DNA of 64,000 nucleotides, from positions 55,014,501 to 55,078,500 of the forward strand of contig CP142452.1 of the NCBI GenBank assembly GCA_038049695.1, in the 5' to 3' direction. Source of the stretch: Cinnamomum chago. Taxonomy: Eukaryota; Streptophyta; Magnoliopsida; Laurales; Lauraceae. Numbering within the stretch: the first letter of the stretch is position 1; every line of letters starts with the position of its first letter. Below are positions 33,252 to 46,656 of this stretch, piece by piece. The notes beneath the pieces were generated by a model. It was not told where the DNA came from. It saw only the letters and a list, made by a program, of their open reading frames with translations, and made no database searches. Both the position numbers and the translations under genes were made by a program.

Positions 33252-34649
33252 TTGAGCTTTGTCAATCGAAGGGGATTCATTAGGCATTGCTTGAGGCCTT
33301 TCGAGAAAGAAACCATATCACAAATATGTCATTCGAAATTTTGGAAAAATCGTAGGAGTGCATAAGGAGCCCGGAATGTCTCAAAACTCAAGGAGTACCA
33401 AGTAAGGGCTATAATAGACATACGGGACCCCTATTCACTTAATTGGATTTCTAAATTGATATTTTACCCGAATTTCATTATAGTGTATTGTTTCACCTCA
33501 TTCCCAGGAATTTCATCGCATGACTTGTTTTCTCGAAAGCTTTGGAGCTACAATAGTAACAGTGAATTGCCCCGAAATGTATTGCCCGATATGGAAAGTC
33601 AGTGTGCCCTTGAGCACCCCCGTTTTACCGTTTATTTACTGTACTTGAATACTTGATATGCCTCGATTGGTTTTATCCTATGAGTCGGCATCACTAAGCT
33701 TGGATACCTTGTCAGTCTGATCCACTGACTTGGAAATCCCTCTCCCGTCCCGCCAGCTGCAGTTTGGATCCCGATACCCGGTCATTACCGTGGTCCCGTC
33801 CCGATACCCGGTTCGCTACCGTGGTCCCGTTCCCGTATTATTATATTGTATATATGTATACGTTGTTTCTCCTCACCTTGTGTGACTGAGATCAACGTCC
33901 CGTGATACTGTTGTCACTTTAGTGACAGAGGACTTAGCTTTATGTGATTGCCACCTTGTTATTCCCGATTCCTTGGTTACCTCATATGTTTTATCTTGTT
34001 TACTTGTTTTATAGCAAATGATTTATCTGTTTTATGAGAATTCTTGCTTAAACAGATTTATATGCTTTTCAAGGTATTTCCTCTATTATATGTTGTTGTA
34101 TCCTTGCTTTCTCTTGCCAGACCGTCGTGTCTGATCCTTTGCTTTGGTACTCAGGTCCCGTTGCCGGCTTCCTTGAGGAGGAGCCAGAGGAGGCGGTAGG
34201 AGAGCCGCAACCTCTAGTTGAGTGGCGTGCTGACGATGTCATGTAGACATCGGGTTGCTACGAGAGACGCACATTTTGGGAGCTATACTTTAACCATTCT
34301 TTTGGGTTATTATTTTGTTTATATTGGCCTTTGTTGGCCTCTAATTTTGGGGATGTAACTAAATGTTATTTGTTTAACTTTAACAATTTGGGAAACTTGC
34401 TATAGATCATTGCTCATTCTGATACAGTTTGATATTGATGTTAAGGCTTGCATAACTAGAGATAGTCTACTATTTGATTTGCTACACGCTTCCGCACTCT
34501 AAAGAAATATTCATGCAAGGTTGTGATATCCTCACCGCGGACACCTGTGGGAAATTAAAATAAAAATGTATATGTTGTTGGTTCATGACACATTAGTGTC
34601 CCGATCCCGGATTAGTCCTGCGGGCCCGGTCCGGGGTCGTGACACTAGC

Positions 34650-35504
34650 ATAAGCCAATAAATTTTGAATAAACTCCAAACGAGCTACAGGAACAAAGGT
34701 CTCCTCAAAATCAATTCCTTCAACTTGAGCATACCCTTTGGGTACAAGTCTAACTTTCTTTCTTATCACATTTCCTGATTCATCCAGCTTGTTCTTGAAA
34801 ATCCATTTAGTGCCAATTTGACTTTTGCCTTCAGGAAGAGGTACAATATCCCACACATCATTCTTTTTAAACTGATTTAATTCTTCTTGCATAGCATCAA
34901 TCCATTCAAACTTGGTTTCTGCTTCAGAGAAGTTCTTGGGCTCAATTTGTGAAATAAAAGAGTAGTGAGCACATAGATTATAGACCTATCTTGTTGTCAT
35001 GACCCCTTTTCTGATGTCTCCAATGATATTATCCAAGTTGTGATATTTTAATAACTTTGTGGGCATAGTAGGAACAAAGGGGATTTCTTCTTTAGTTTCA
35101 GATGGGATAGTCTGCTCAACTAAGGTCTCTTCTTCATCATCATGAAGAGCTTTCTTAATTTGATTAGTCTCATCAATGACAACATGAGCTGATTCCATAA
35201 CAGTCATAGATCTGAGGTTGAACACTCTATATGCCTTGCTTTTATCTGAATACCCTAAGAAGATCCCTTCATCTGATTTGGAATCAAACTTTTCCAGCTG
35301 CTCTCTATCTCTTAAAATATAGCACTTGCTACCAAACACTTTTAAATATCCCAGATTTGGTTTTCTTCCAAAATAAAGCTCATAAGGGGTTTTGTTAGTG
35401 TTCTTTGTCAGAGAAACACAATTAATAAGATAGCAAGCAGTATTGATAGCTTCAGCCCATAAGTTGCGAGCGAGATTTTTCTCATTAAGTAAAGTTCTAG
35501 CCAT
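34650..35504 (-). pseudogene. SIRE pol: RT N-terminal part and integrase end
   Basis: Two overlapping minus-strand open stretches. The left one (34650-34892) is RT N-terminal: [20 protein letters not shown] and [15 protein letters not shown]. The right one (34986-35504) is the integrase C-terminal region: LWAEAINTACYLIN, TPYELYFGRKPN, FGSKCYILRDR and GIFLGYS. A fossil piece. Confidence 0.87.
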
Positions 35505-36928
35505 TTCTTGGATAAGTCTATTTCTTCTTTCAGCTTCTCCATTTTGCTAAGGTGTTTTTGGAGCAGAAGATTTATGATTGATCCCATGGCTTTCACAGCT
35601 GCAAATCTTTCATTTTCAAATTCATCTCCATGATCACTTCTTATCTTCTTAATTTTGCAGTCCTTCTCAACTTGAATTTTCTTACAAATCCTTATAATAT
35701 TATCTACTGCATCAGATTTAGCATGAAGAGAGGCTACCCATCCAAATCTAGAATAATCATCAACCATAACTAGGATATACTTTCTCCCACCAATACTCTG
35801 CACAGGTGCAGGTCCAATGAGGTCCATGTGAATGCGCTCAAGGGGACGAGAAGAGGATATATCTTTTATAGCTTTAAAGCTTTTCTTGATTTGCGTATCC
35901 ATTTGACAAGCGTTGCACAATTTAGATTTATAATCATCTAATTTGGGTATTCCTCTAACAATTTCTTTCTTGGATAAGATCTTCGTCGATTTGTAATTTA
36001 TATGACTCATTCTTTGATGCCACAATTGATTTTCTTGAACTTTTGTCATTAAACACATGGATTCATTTTCACAACATTCTTTTATGGTGTAGATGTTATC
36101 TTTAGTCCGTAATCTTGTGAGTAGAACTTTGTGGGATTTCTCATCCAGAACTTTGCAAGATTTGCTATCAAATATAACTTTTTTTCCTTTATCACATAAC
36201 TCACTAATACTCAAAAGATTATGCTTTAAACCACCCACAAGGAAAACATCTTTTAAGGTAGGCATTTGATCTCCTCCAACACAACCTTTTCCAATAATCT
36301 GAGCTTTCTGGTTACCTCCAAATGGCACATTTCCTCCATCATAGTTCTCAAGAGTGGTAAATCTAGAACGGTCTCCAGTCATATGTTTGGAGCATCCACT
36401 ATCCAAAAACCATCTAGAGTTTTCCTTAACTTTAAGAGCAGTTTGAACTAGGAAGTTCTTGACATTTTTCTCTTTTTCAATCCAAGTAGCCTTAATGAAG
36501 GTAGAGGTAGTGGTTTTGGGAACAAACTTAAAAGGAGCTCTAGAGGGATGATTTTGAGACAACCTAATCTTAAAGGGACAATTGGGAACTAGATGACCTA
36601 TTTGATTATAAAAATGACAAGTCCATCTAGAGGTAAAGAAGTTTTTATCTATAGGTTTGAGATGAGTCCTAGTAATATGTTGAAGGCTATTCTTTTTGCT
36701 ACTAGAGGAGCATTCAAAACCTATACCATTCTTCTTACCAAAAATTTTGTTCATTCCTAACATTTGATAAAATTTGTCGTTTCCCAAGGTAAATTTATCA
36801 ACAACATGTTTTCCCTTTTTGAGTTTCATTTGTAGAGATTCTGATTCTTGTTGACTAGATTCTAGCAAACATTGTAATTTATGAATTTCTTTTTCAGCTT
36901 TAGCTAAATTGTCATTAGAGGTAGTCAA
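35408..36928 (-). pseudogene. SIRE gag end, protease, integrase
   Basis: 506-residue minus-strand frame. Order: heptad-rich end of gag (NDNLAKAEKEIHKLQCLLES), the zinc-knuckle region (CHFYNQIGHLVPNC), protease (RWFLDSGCSKHMTGD, active-site D-S-G), GAG-pre-integrase (LWHQRMSHINYKS ... CNACQ) and integrase core (IHMDLIGPAPVQSIGGRKYI, then IRSDHGDEFEN). This makes the gag-protease-integrase order of Ty1/copia explicit. It belongs to the broken SIRE element. Confidence 0.9.
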
Positions 36929-36964
36929 CTTAGATTGAACATTTCTTATCTCATTCTTTTTTAA

Positions 36965-37333
36965 GATTAATTAAAAAGGGTCCATTGGCCCGGTTGACCG
37001 ACCACACAGGCAAGTTGTCCTGGAGGTAGCCCTGAAATTCTGAAATTTAAGAAAGTACAAACTAAGAGGGCTTCTTTCCAGGGGACTTGAGGCACATTGA
37101 TCAAGCTAGAATCATGATTTTAAAGAGGATGAAAAATGAATTTTAATGACATGAAACATTCAAACCAAAATATGGATTTAAAGTGAAAACATTTGGAAAA
37201 CTTGAAGAGATTTTCAAAGATAAAACTATTTGAGACTTGAAAATCTGAATTGAGAACTTCATGAGCGAATGAGAGGTCAAGGTAAGAAGATGAATGCATC
37301 CTATCAAATTGCAACAAAACAAAAACTCTAACA
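36965..37333 (-). repeat. Partial 5' LTR of the SIRE element
   Basis: About 350-370 bp matching the 5' end of the LTR at 24495-25965, ending TGTTAGAGTTTTTG on the minus strand at 37333. About 5% different from the other LTR over the comparable part. Confidence 0.8.
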
Positions 37334-38363
37334 CTATCCTCCAATACACAATTATCGGTGTTTTCCAGCTTGGACTTTCATTTTCCGATTCGATACACAT
37401 AACCTGCTGCTCCACAATGCTTAGCTTAGGCTGGAAATCTACAGTGATCTCCCTCCTCAGCTCGGATTTTCTAGCAGTGGCCAAGCAAGCCAGGCTGTCA
37501 ACATGTGAGTTCTGCTCCCGAGCAATCTGTTTCACCTCAACATCTCCTATTTCCTGGATCAAGCACTTCGCTTCAGAGACATAGGCAACCATCCTATCGT
37601 CCCGGGCCGCATATTCCCCAGTCAGCTGGTTGGCAACCAACTGTGACTCACAATGGGCCAACAATTTCCCTACTCGGAGCTCTTTGGCCATCCCTAGCCC
37701 AGACAATAATGCTTCATATTCCGCTTCATTGTTCGAAGCGTCGGATCTAGTGTCACTGCTCGTTCAATCATTAATCCCTCCGGCATTATGAGTACTATGC
37801 TAGCACCAAACCCTCGAGAATTGGATGCCCCATCCACATACAGCTACCACTACTAGTCGTCACTCGCGCCATGCATCTGCTGATCTGAAGTGCCTTGCTC
37901 GGACATTTCCTTGTGAGTAAATTCGGCTATAAAATCAGCTATCACCTGGCCTTTTATTGCTTTTCTAGGGATTATCCTGATGTCATGTTCATTGAGCTCT
38001 ATCGCCCATTTCATTAATCTCCCCGAAAGGCCGGCCTTCTGAATGACTGATTGAAGTGGATGCTCGGTCAGGACTTTGATGGTGTGGGCCTAAAAGTAGT
38101 GTCTCAGCTTCCGAGCTACACATACCAAGGTTAATGCGAGCTTTTCAAGTGGCAAGTATCTAGTCTCGGTGCCTAGCAGAGTTTTGCTAACGAATAGATC
38201 GGTTGATGGTGCTTTCCTTGCTCCCTCATCAAGGCCGCACTGACTGCGTGCTGAGATATTGTTAGGTACAGCACCAGCTCTTCCCCAGGATTTGGAATAT
38301 AAAGGAGAGGAGGGGAACTCAAATATTGCTTGAGCTGTGCGAATGCTTTGTCGCATTTTTCAT
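37334..38363 (-). pseudogene. G0 RNase H region
   Basis: Minus-strand remnants with the second, archaeal-type RNase H that marks Tat gypsy elements (LLAHCESQLVANQLTGEY, YVSEAKCLIQEIG, AREQNSHVDSLACLA). Further upstream are the RT-connected RNase H and thumb region (LTISQHAVSAALMREQGK, CDKAFAQLKQYLSSPP). A fossil piece of G0. Confidence 0.82.
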
Positions 38364-38984
38364 TGTCACGCCCCCGAACCAAAACCTCGGGGGCGGGAGA
38401 TGGGATTAAGCATAAATATATTTTACTTCTCCCAGGATCCGCGTGTGTGAAGACAACACATCCTGAATATTTTGCGGAAGCATTTGTGGCGTTGCGACCC
38501 GAAGTCCGTGGCCATCGGATTCCGCGTCGCACTCAACCTCTAGCCCATAGCTATTATATCAAGAATCATATCAGACTGGAGTAATCATCACAATAATTTA
38601 CAGAGCTGACAATAACAGGATATTACATTCCCAAATATATTCAAGTTACAATTATCAATGTACATTAATTAAGAATCCCAAGAAAGGCTAATAAAAGCCA
38701 TACAACAAGAAGCTATAAACCACTACCCAAATGTGACGTAGCTCCGATGTCAAGCTCAATGTCTACATGACATAGCCGACAAACCAACCTGCAAGGCATG
38801 GCTCCACAGCCAACAAACACTCAACTCGGGACGAAGAAATCTGAACCTGAGTACCAAAAGTAGTGGGTCAGACACGACGGTCTGGCAGGTGGATGAAAAG
38901 ATCACAATATACTAAAGAGTAAAACATATGATAAATCATGCTATTCGATCAAATGCTGCATATAATTAAACGGGTGCAAAGTCG

Positions 38985-39560
38985 GGAATCTCGGGGAAAA
39001 CTTGTATTCATTTCAAGCATGGGTAAAACATGAACATCTAATAAAACATGTGTTCGTTTACATCATCTATAATCATAGATATTTGACAATGGGGTGTTCG
39101 TCTAAAACATGTATAAATATAGCGGTATGGCAAAACAACGTTCATTTGAAACTTAAGTAAAAACACAAGTATACAACAAACCAGGTATTCATAGCAGTCT
39201 AGCAAAACCAATGTCCATTTGAAACCTATGTAGAAGTATGGATATTTAATAAATCGGGTATCGTTTAAAACAGGTGTAACCAAAGAAATCCAACAAGACT
39301 AATGTTCATTTAAACCTATTCCAAAGTATGGATATTTTAACAATTCGGGTATTCATTTAAAAACAGGTATAAACATAGATATCTGACAAATCAAATGTCC
39401 TTTAAAACAAGGCACGGATATTTAACAATTCGAGTATTCCTTTAAAACACGTGTAATCATATAAATCTAGCAAAATCATTGATCGTATGGAACATGTGTA
39501 AAAGTACGGGTATTCACCCAACCGGCATTCATGTAAAACATGTACGTGTGCAAAGGACAT
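38985..39560. repeat. Degenerate tandem array in B1, about 75-80-bp unit
   Basis: Six or seven diverged units built on TTCATTTAAAACA(T/G)GTATAAACATA and a following (G/C)GGTATT word. B2 has the equivalent at about 44575-45235; family A copies have no comparable array. Confidence 0.6.
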
Positions 39561-40950
39561 AAAACAATATAATAGTGACTGAATTTACAATAGAGAGCAT
39601 TAACACTTATCTAAATAACAACTTTCATAAAAGCAATGAATCATTTATCTGAAAACAAGTAAGCAATATAAACCATGTCGGGTATCCAAGGAATCGGGAA
39701 CTGGCAAGATGGCAATCACAAGAAGCTAAGTCCTCTATCACCGAAGTGACAAGAGCGGGACGTTGGTCTCAGTCACACAAGGTGAGGAGACTCAACGTAA
39801 ATCATATATACAATAATAAATATACGGGAACGGGAACGGGACCACGGTAGCGAACCGGGTATCGGGACGGGACCACGGCAATAACCGGGTATCGGGATCC
39901 AAACTGCAGCTGGCGGGACGGGAGAGGGATTTCCAAGTCGGTGGATCAAACCGACAAGGTATCCAAGCTTAGTGATGCCGACTCATAGGTCAAAACCAAT
40001 CGAGACATATGCAAGTAAATCAAGTACAGTAAGTAAACGGGTAAAACGGGGGTGCTCAAGGGCACACTGTCACTTCATATCGGGCAATACATTCGGGACA
40101 AATAACTGTTACTAGTGTAACTTCAATGCTTTCGGGGAAACAAGTAAATCAAGTACAATAAATAAACGGGTAAAACGGGGGTGCTCAAGGGCACACTGTC
40201 ATATCATGTGATGCAATGCACTTCGGGACAAATGACTGTTACTAGAGTAACTCCAATGCTTTCGGGAAAACCAGTCATGTAATGCAAATCTCGGGAAAAG
40301 AGGTGAAACAATGAACTATAACAATTTCGGGAAAAGTATTAATTTCAAGATCTATTTAAGTGAATAGGGGTCCCGTATGTCGATTATAATCATTACTTGG
40401 TACTCCTTGAGTTTGAAGACATTCCGGGCTCCTTATGCACTTTTACTATTTTAAAATCTTAACATGAGCTTATGGGTAGTACTAGATGTTACAATAGCAA
40501 GAATCAAGATTATAAACGGTCCATCCTAGGCATGACATTACTCCGGAAACATCGAGTAACCGATTCAGTCATCGAAAGGAATAGAATTAGCGATAACCAA
40601 GGAAATAGGCTTGTGATTAGATATAAAGAAGATATCGCGTCGTTCCATCCCGTTCAAGATTGAAATGGATTAACTCCGATGCCACCGAACCAACCGTGAG
40701 GCATGTCGGCTCAAGACATTCTCACACATGGTTCAAACAGTCCAAAGAGGGTAGCCAGGGTCCCACCTAAAACCGAGAATTAGTGTCTAGATCAACACCA
40801 TTCTTTCCTTTTAGTCCCCTAGTCTTAGAGACCTTAGATTAGGGTACAATTGGTCTTAACACTAAGGTATACACCCTTAGGACTCATAGAAGGCCCAAAG
40901 GTTTCCAAAAAACCACAATATCAAATCTCACTGGACTCAAACTGAGTCCT

Positions 40951-41097
40951 CCGATCGATCGGCCGAAGGGCCGATCGATCGGTCAAAATTTCTGTACCAG
41001 AATGTACAGGGTCCGATCGATCGGCCGATCGATCGGCCCAAAAAGGCTTACAGTTACTGACAGTCCGATCGATCGGCCTGTAGGTCCGATTGATCGG
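40951..41097. repeat. Palindrome array, GATCGATC type (in B1)
   Basis: Six copies of CCGATCGATCGG or close variants, two of them directly adjoining. Shares spacer words with the A4 array (CTGTACCAGAA, CCAAAAAG, TTACAGTTA, CCTGTAGGTCCGAT). Confidence 0.88.
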
Positions 41098-42034
41098 ACC
41101 TGGGTACAGCAGGTCCGGGAAAGCTGATTTTTCTTCCTCTTTGTTTCCTTTCCTTCCAACATATAATCAATCACAAAGAACCATAAACAAGATGGTTTAA
41201 ATGCATGTTTCCAAGACAATAACATGAGCTAAAGAGCTCCTCATTTCCAATTCCTCTCTTTCCATTCTTTCCATTCACAACAAATCTCAAGGTGGGGAAA
41301 AACTCATTCATGTGAAACCATTTGAAACCTTAACAATATGATGCATACATTTTCCAAGCATGAACAAGAGGGAAATAACTCATCAATAAGCACATTTCGA
41401 AATCAACAATAATCATAGTGAAGACAACTACTAAAATCACCAAAACCCTTAATGAAACAAGATTTTTCTCACAAAACATGTTAATAATCAAAACAATCCA
41501 TTCATCCACTTGCCTTTGACTCTAATCAAGCAAATCAAGCTCCTAATCACTTCTCAAGCTCAAGATCCACAATCTCTACAAAACCCCCCAAAATACACCC
41601 TAAAATGGGTTAAACAATGAAATGACAATGAAACCTTTCAATAATCAAGGTGGAGCTTCTCTAAGGCTAGAAGATTACAAATCTAGAAGATGGGACGGAT
41701 CACTTACTTTAATGACCTTCAAATGAGAAGAACAAGCTCAAGGAGGGTTTCAATGTTGGTGGATTTCTCTTCTAATGGCATCTATGTAAAGCTTGCAAGG
41801 TGGAGAAGAGAATGGTGATCTCCATTTCTTGAGTGATGATCTCTTGGAGTGGCTTGGAGATGAAGGAGCAAGGAGAAGAAGAAGAACACAAGGGAAAACC
41901 CTAGGTTCAGCTGGAACAATGGTGAATGGAGTGAATGAAGGAGGAGGGTCTCCTTTTATAAACAAGTGAGAATGGGTCCCACAACTTAAAGAACTTGGGT
42001 GGCTGAAATCATCTAATTCGGGACCTCGGATGGA

Positions 42035-42065
42035 TTCGACGAAGAAGGAAGAAATGATCGTCGAA
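42035..42065. promoter_or_regulatory. Conserved 31-bp inverted repeat (B1 copy)
   Basis: TTCGACGA ... TCGTCGAA, total 31 bp. In LTR orientation a TATA-like TTTATAAAAGG follows about 70-80 bases later (around 41955). Confidence 0.6.
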
Positions 42066-42470
42066 ATATCTAGTTTCCAAAAAGTATATGTTTCACGGAT
42101 TTCGAGAATATCGAGTTTTGGGTACAGATTTGGTGTGAAAAGACTGTTTTGCCCTCAAGGCCAAGAAATTGGTTTTTGGGTTCTCAAATGGATATGGGAT
42201 CAACATGAAAGTTGTAGGATTCCTCAAGATGAATGCAACGGGCCAAAAACACGATGCGAAACAAATCGGGAAAATCTCACAAGAAAAGCAAAGCCGAAAA
42301 GGGAACCCCCAAAGGGCCCCACAAGCTACCAAAGCACTCAAAAGCCCAAAAACTAGAAGAAAAACCATTCTAGCTCACAAACTCAACCCAACAACTACTA
42401 ATCCCACTAAAAGAACTAATCCACAAATAAAACGACACTAATCCAAGAGATTAGGGGTCGGGTTCTCACA

Positions 42471-43455
42471 TTCATCCCACACTTTCTCTGCCTTCTTCTT
42501 TAGGGCAAGAAACAGTGGTCGGCACTTGTCCGAACTCCTTTTTATAAAGCGATTCAGGGCAGCAAGCATCCCTATCAACTTCTGTACCTCCTTCCTTGAG
42601 CTCGGCCGATCTAATCTCTGCACGGCTGCAACTTGGTCAGGATTGACCTCTATTCCACTCTGGGTCACGATGAATCCAAGGAATTTCCTCGAGCTAACCC
42701 CTAACGAGCATTTCGTGGCGTTCAGCTTTAGCTTGTACTTTCGTAAGATGCCGAACACCGCCTTCAAGTCTTCCTCGTGAGTTTCCTTCTTCCTGGTTTT
42801 CACTACCATATCATCAATATAATCTTCTATCGTACTTCCGATCATGCTCTGAAATATCTTTGTAACCAGCCTTTAATATGTCGCCCCCGCATTCTTAAGC
42901 CCAAAGGGCATTTGTTTATAACAGAAGGTTCCCTTTGGGGTTATGAATGTTGTCTTCTCTTGGTCAGCCTCCGTCATGGCTATTTGGTGGTATCCCCGAT
43001 ACGCATCCAAGAAGCTCATCAGTTCATGCCCCACCGTTGAGTCTACCAGTTGATCGATTTTCGGGAGTGGAAAGCTATCCTTAGGACATGCCTTATTCAG
43101 GTCCGTAAAATGTACGCACACCCTCCATTTGTTGTCCATTTTTGGTACGATAACAGTGTTAGACAACCACTCTGGGTAATGCACTTCCCGGATAGCATCT
43201 GCTTCTAATAATCTATCCACTTCTTCATTCACGACTGCTTGGTGTTCAAGGACGAGCTTCCTCTGCTTCTGAACTACTGGCTTGGCTCTAGGATCTACTC
43301 TTAACTTATGGCTGATGACCTCTGGATCAACCCCAGGCATCTCATGTGTGGCCCAGGCAAAGATGTCAGCGTTCTCGTCCAGCAGTCAACCTAGGTTATC
43401 CTGTTCGTCTTTGGTCATTGATTTCCTAATCATCCAATACTGCTCGGGGGATGGC
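42471..43455 (-). pseudogene. G0 reverse transcriptase region
   Basis: Minus-strand gypsy RT: entry block PGVDPEVISHKLRVDPRAKP, then EWLSNTVIVPKMDNKWRVCV, DLNKACPKDSFPLPKIDQLV, DAYRGYHQIAM, QMPFGLKNAGATY, the palm box YIDDMVVK and the thumb LGFIVTQSGIEVNPDQ. Strong match to the Tat clade. A fossil piece bounded by LTRs B1 and A4. Confidence 0.92.
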
Positions 43456-46400
43456 TGTCGCGACCCCGGACCGGGAATCCCAATCCGGGATCGGGACATT
43501 AGTGTGTAATGATTATTCAAGAGGATTATCTACATCCACAATATACAATTTATTTAATTTCCCACAGGTGTCCGCGGTGAGGATATCACAACCTTGCATG
43601 AATGTTTCTTTTTAGTGCGGAAGCGTGTAGCAAATCAAATAGTTAGACTATCTCTAGTCATGCAAGCATTAACATCAATATCAAAACTGTATCAGAAAGA
43701 GCAATGATCTATAGCATGTTTCCCAAAAGTTGTTAAGGTTAAACAAAATATCATTTAGTTACATTCCCCAAAATTAGAGGCCAACAAAGGCCAATATTAC
43801 AAAATAATAACCCAAAAGAATGGTTAAGAAGTTCTCCCCAAAATGTTACGCCTCTTGTAGCAACCCGATGTCTACATGACATCGTCAGCGCGCCACTCAA
43901 CTAGAGGATGCGGCTCACCTACCGCCTCCTCCGGCTCCTCCTCAAGGAAACTGTCACGCCCCCGAACCAGAACCTCGGGGGCGGGAATGGGATTAAGCAT
44001 AAATGTATTTTACTTCTCCTAGGATCCGCGTGTGTGAAGACAACACATTCTGAATATTTTGCGGAAGCATTTGTGGCGTTGCGACCCGAAGTCCGTGGCC
44101 ATCGGATTCCGCGTCACACTCAACCTTTAGCACATAGCTATTATATCAAGAATCATATCAGACTGGAGTAAACCATCACAATAAATTACAGAGCTGACAG
44201 TAACAGGATATTACATTCCCATCTATGTTCAAGTTACAATTATCAATGTACATTAATTAAGAATCCCAAGAAAAAGGCTAATAAAAAGCCATACAACAAT
44301 AAGCTATAAACTACTACCCAAATGTGACGTAGCTCCGATGTCAAGCTCAATGTCTACATGACATAGCCGACAAAACAACCTGTAAAACATGGCTCCGCAG
44401 CCAACTCAAGCACTCAACTCGGGACGAAGAAATCTGAACCTGAGTACCAAAAGTAGTGGGTCAGACACGACGGTCTGGCAGGTGGATGAAAAGATAATAA
44501 TATACCGTAGAATAAAACATAAGATAAATCATGCTATTCGATCAAATGCTGCATATAATTAAACGGGTGCAAAAATCGGGAATCTCGGGGAAAACCTGTA
44601 TTCATTTCAAGCACGGGTAAAACATTAATATCTAATAAAACACGTGTTCATTTACATCATCTATAAACATAGATATTTGATAATCGGGTGTTCGTCTAAA
44701 ACATGTATAAATATAGTGGTATGGCAAAACAACGTTCATTTGAAACTTAAGTAAAAACATAAGTATACAACAAGCCAGGTATTCATAGCAGTCTGGCAAA
44801 ACCAATGTCCATTTGAAACATATGTGAAAATACGGATATTTAACAAACCGGGTGTTCATTTAAAACAGGTGTAACCAAAGAAATCTGACAAAACTAATGT
44901 TCATCTATCCATAATTCAAAGCATGGGTATTCCACAAATCGGGCATCGTTTAAAAACAGGTATAAACATAGGAATCTGGCAAAACAAGTGTCATTTAAAA
45001 CATATTTCAAAGCATGGATATTTCACAATTCGAGTAATCATTTAAAACAAGTATAAACATAGGGATCTGGAATACAAGTGTCATTTAAAACAAAGCACGG
45101 GTATTTAACAATTCGGGTATTCATTTACAACATGTACAATCATGTAAATCTAGTAAAACCATTGGTCGTTTGAAACATAGGTAAAAGGATGGGTATTCAC
45201 CCAACCGGCGTTCATTTAAAACATATACGTGTACAAGGAACAGAAAACAACATAATAATAACTGAATTTACATTGGAGAATATGAACACTTGTTTAGATA
45301 ACAACTTTCATATAGGAAACGAATCATTTATCGGAAAGCAAGTAAGCAATATAAAACATGTCGGGTATCCAAGGAATCGGGAACTGGCAAGATGGCAATC
45401 ACAAGAAGCTAAGTCCTCTATCACCGAAGTGACAAGAGTATAACGGGATGTTGGTCTCAGTCACACAAGGTGAGGAGACTCAACGTAAATCATATATACA
45501 ATATAAATATACGGGAACGGGACCACAGTAGCGAACCGGGTATCGGGACGGGACCACGGTAATAACCGGGTATCGGGATCCAAACTGCAGCTGGCGGGAC
45601 GGGAGGGGGATCTCCAGGTCAGTGGATCAGACTGACAAGGTTATCCAAGCTTAGTGATGCCGACTCATAGGTCAAAACCAATCGAGACATATGCAAGTAA
45701 ATCAAGTACAGTAAATAAACGGGCAAAACGGGGGTGCTCAAGGGCACACTGTCATTTCACATCGGGCAATACATCTCGGGACAATTCACTGTTACTAGTG
45801 TAACTTCAGTGCTTTCGGGAAAACGAGTAAATCAAGTACAATAAATAAACGGGTAAAACGGGGTGCATAAGGCACACTGTCATATCATGTGATGCAATGC
45901 ACTACGGAACAAATAACTGTTACTAGAGTAACTCCAAAGCTTTCGGGAAAACAAGTCATGTGATGCAAATCTCGGGAAATGAGGTGAAACAATGAACTAT
46001 AACAATTTCGGGAAAAAGTATTAATTTCAAGATCTATTTAAGTGAATAGGGGTCCCGTATGTCGATTATAATAATTACTTGGTACTCCTTGAGTTTGAAG
46101 ACATTCTGGGCTCCTTATGCAGTTTTCGACTTTCCAAACTTAAAATGAGCTTATGGGTAGTACTAGATGTTACAATAGCAAGAATCAAGATTATAAACGG
46201 TCCATCCTAGGCATTACACTAATCCGGAAACATCGAGCAACCTATTCAGTCACCGAAAGGAATAGAATTCGCGATAACCAAGGGAAAGACCTGTGTTTAG
46301 ATATAAAGAAGATATCGCATCGCTCCATCCCGTTCAAGATTGAAATGGATTGAACTTCGATGCCACCGAACCAATCGTGAGGCGTGTCGGCTCAAGACAT

Positions 46401-46656
46401 TCTCACACATGGTCCAAACAGTCCAGAAAGGGTAGGGGTCCCACCTAGAACCAAGGATTAGTGCCTAGATCATCACCATTCTTTCCTTTTAGTCCCCTAG
46501 TCTTAGAGACCTTAGATTAGGGCATAATTGGTCTTAACACTAAGGTATATACCCCTAGGACTCATAGAAAGCGCAAAGGTTTCCAAAAATAAACAATATC
46601 AAATTTCACTGGACTCAAATTTCTATACCAGCGTGACCCATGCCAGGCAGACCGCA

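Larger units (their letters stand above)
31536..34644 (+). mobile_element. LTR family A, copy A3 (uninterrupted solo LTR)
   Basis: 3109 bp, TGTAAGACCCCGACCCGAG to ...GGTCCGGGGTCGTGACA, flanked by the exact duplication CTAGC (31531-31535 and 34645-34649). It is the cleanest member of family A in the window and serves as reference. It was inserted in the RT region of the SIRE element. There is no internal domain, so it is a solo LTR. Confidence 0.95.
24495..37333 (-). mobile_element. SIRE-type Ty1/copia element (broken), host of C1, D1, LINE and A3
   Basis: Minus-strand copia element inserted in G0's RNase H/linker. The target duplicates are CCATC (24490-24494) and CTATC (37334-37338), one mismatch. 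Parts: 3' LTR 24495-25965; polypurine tract; RNase H/RT 30303-31505; RT/integrase 34650-35504; integrase/protease/gag end 35408-36928; partial 5' LTR about 36965-37333. The long coiled-coil end of gag, the RNase H sequence (EAGYIAAGSCCAQLLWMKQ) and the AAAGGGGGAGAT tract are typical of the SIRE/Maximus lineage. About 320 comparable LTR bases differ at about 5%, so it is several times older than E1. Broken by several small lesions and by insertions. Confidence 0.88.
38364..42470 (-). mobile_element. LTR family B, copy B1 (solo LTR)
   Basis: 4107 bp, minus strand TGTGAGAACCCGACCCC... to ...TTCGGGGGCGTGACA, flanked by the exact duplication TTCAT (38359-38363 and 42471-42475). It is inserted in G0 between its RT and RNase H regions. 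Family B shares large blocks with family A (promoter half, palindrome site, target-proximal end) but is about 1 kb longer, partly because of an internal degenerate tandem array (about 38985-39560). There are no coding domains. Confidence 0.95.

Noticed and set aside
31536-34644. Family A as Helitron or other DNA transposon
   Set aside because: TG...CA ends and exact 5-bp target duplications at three loci fit LTRs; no terminal inverted repeat or Helitron end was seen.
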